Below, in pieces: positions 63,985 through 64,000 of a stretch of 64,000 nucleotides of DNA. The notes beneath the pieces are model-generated. The model was not told where the DNA came from. It saw only the letters and a program-made list of their open reading frames with translations, and did no database searches. Both the position numbers and the translations under genes were made by a program. Location of the stretch: positions 2,106,459 through 2,170,458 of the forward strand of contig CM022677.1 in the NCBI GenBank assembly GCA_012295275.1, read 5' to 3'. This stretch comes from Chrysomallon squamiferum. Lineage: Eukaryota > Mollusca > Gastropoda > Neomphalida > Peltospiridae. How positions within the stretch are numbered: position 1 is the first letter of the stretch; each line of letters starts with the position of its first letter.

Positions 63985-64000
63985 CCACACAGCTGTACAA

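Overview
The window is animal nuclear DNA: very AT-rich, full of microsatellites, with GT-AG introns, single coding exons separated by long introns, and decayed copies of animal DNA transposons and a non-LTR retrotransposon. A mollusc or another lophotrochozoan fits best (thrombospondin-repeat secreted genes, ZBED-type hAT, FLYWCH-MULE, parvovirus-like relic), but this is inference and the sequence does not fix the species. Two runs of exactly 200 N (34753-34952 and 55290-55489) are scaffold gaps. No gene in the window is complete and intact; nearly every recognisable coding stretch carries frameshifts or stops.

Layout. 1-2000: the last two exons of a LigB-type extradiol dioxygenase-like gene. 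2.2-4.2 kb: a FLYWCH-MULE relic (minus) and a 5'-truncated hAT relic (plus). 4.3-8.6 kb and 14.7-16.1 kb: two paralogous blocks, each with a conserved CRE-containing upstream segment followed by exons of secreted-type genes. One exon holds an unknown domain of about 410 codons; the other block has a Cys-rich exon and a thrombospondin type 1 exon. 9.4-13.8 kb: a MULE scrap, a probable Gypsy LTR and a nearly full-length hAT element with both terminal repeats.

18-46 kb is a nest of segmental duplications. Four copies (two plus, two minus) of a repeat unit carry the 3' exons of an unrecognised coiled-coil gene. The two longest copies (18.1-22.6 kb and 35.0-40.2 kb) are inverted, and their two sub-blocks are permuted, joined by a spacer with TTAGG/TTAGGG telomere-like repeats. 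A CAMSAP/Patronin-like gene fragment lies at 23.4-23.9 kb (plus), and a second, inverted copy at 61.7-62.9 kb (minus).

47.5-51.7 kb is a transposon and virus graveyard: an endogenous parvovirus NS1-like helicase relic beside a hairpin, a KRBA2-like Cys-rich fragment, a piggyBac relic and a LINE reverse transcriptase. 52-55 kb is a degenerate CA-rich satellite running into the second gap. 57.7-60.4 kb holds four exons of the splicing helicase DHX8/PRP22, broken by frameshifts, stops and a lost splice donor; because introns are retained it is a duplicated pseudogene, not a retrocopy. The window ends in a roughly 34-bp minisatellite.

The genes do not form an operon or pathway. The common theme is duplication, inversion and decay of pieces of housekeeping and secreted genes in a repeat-rich region.
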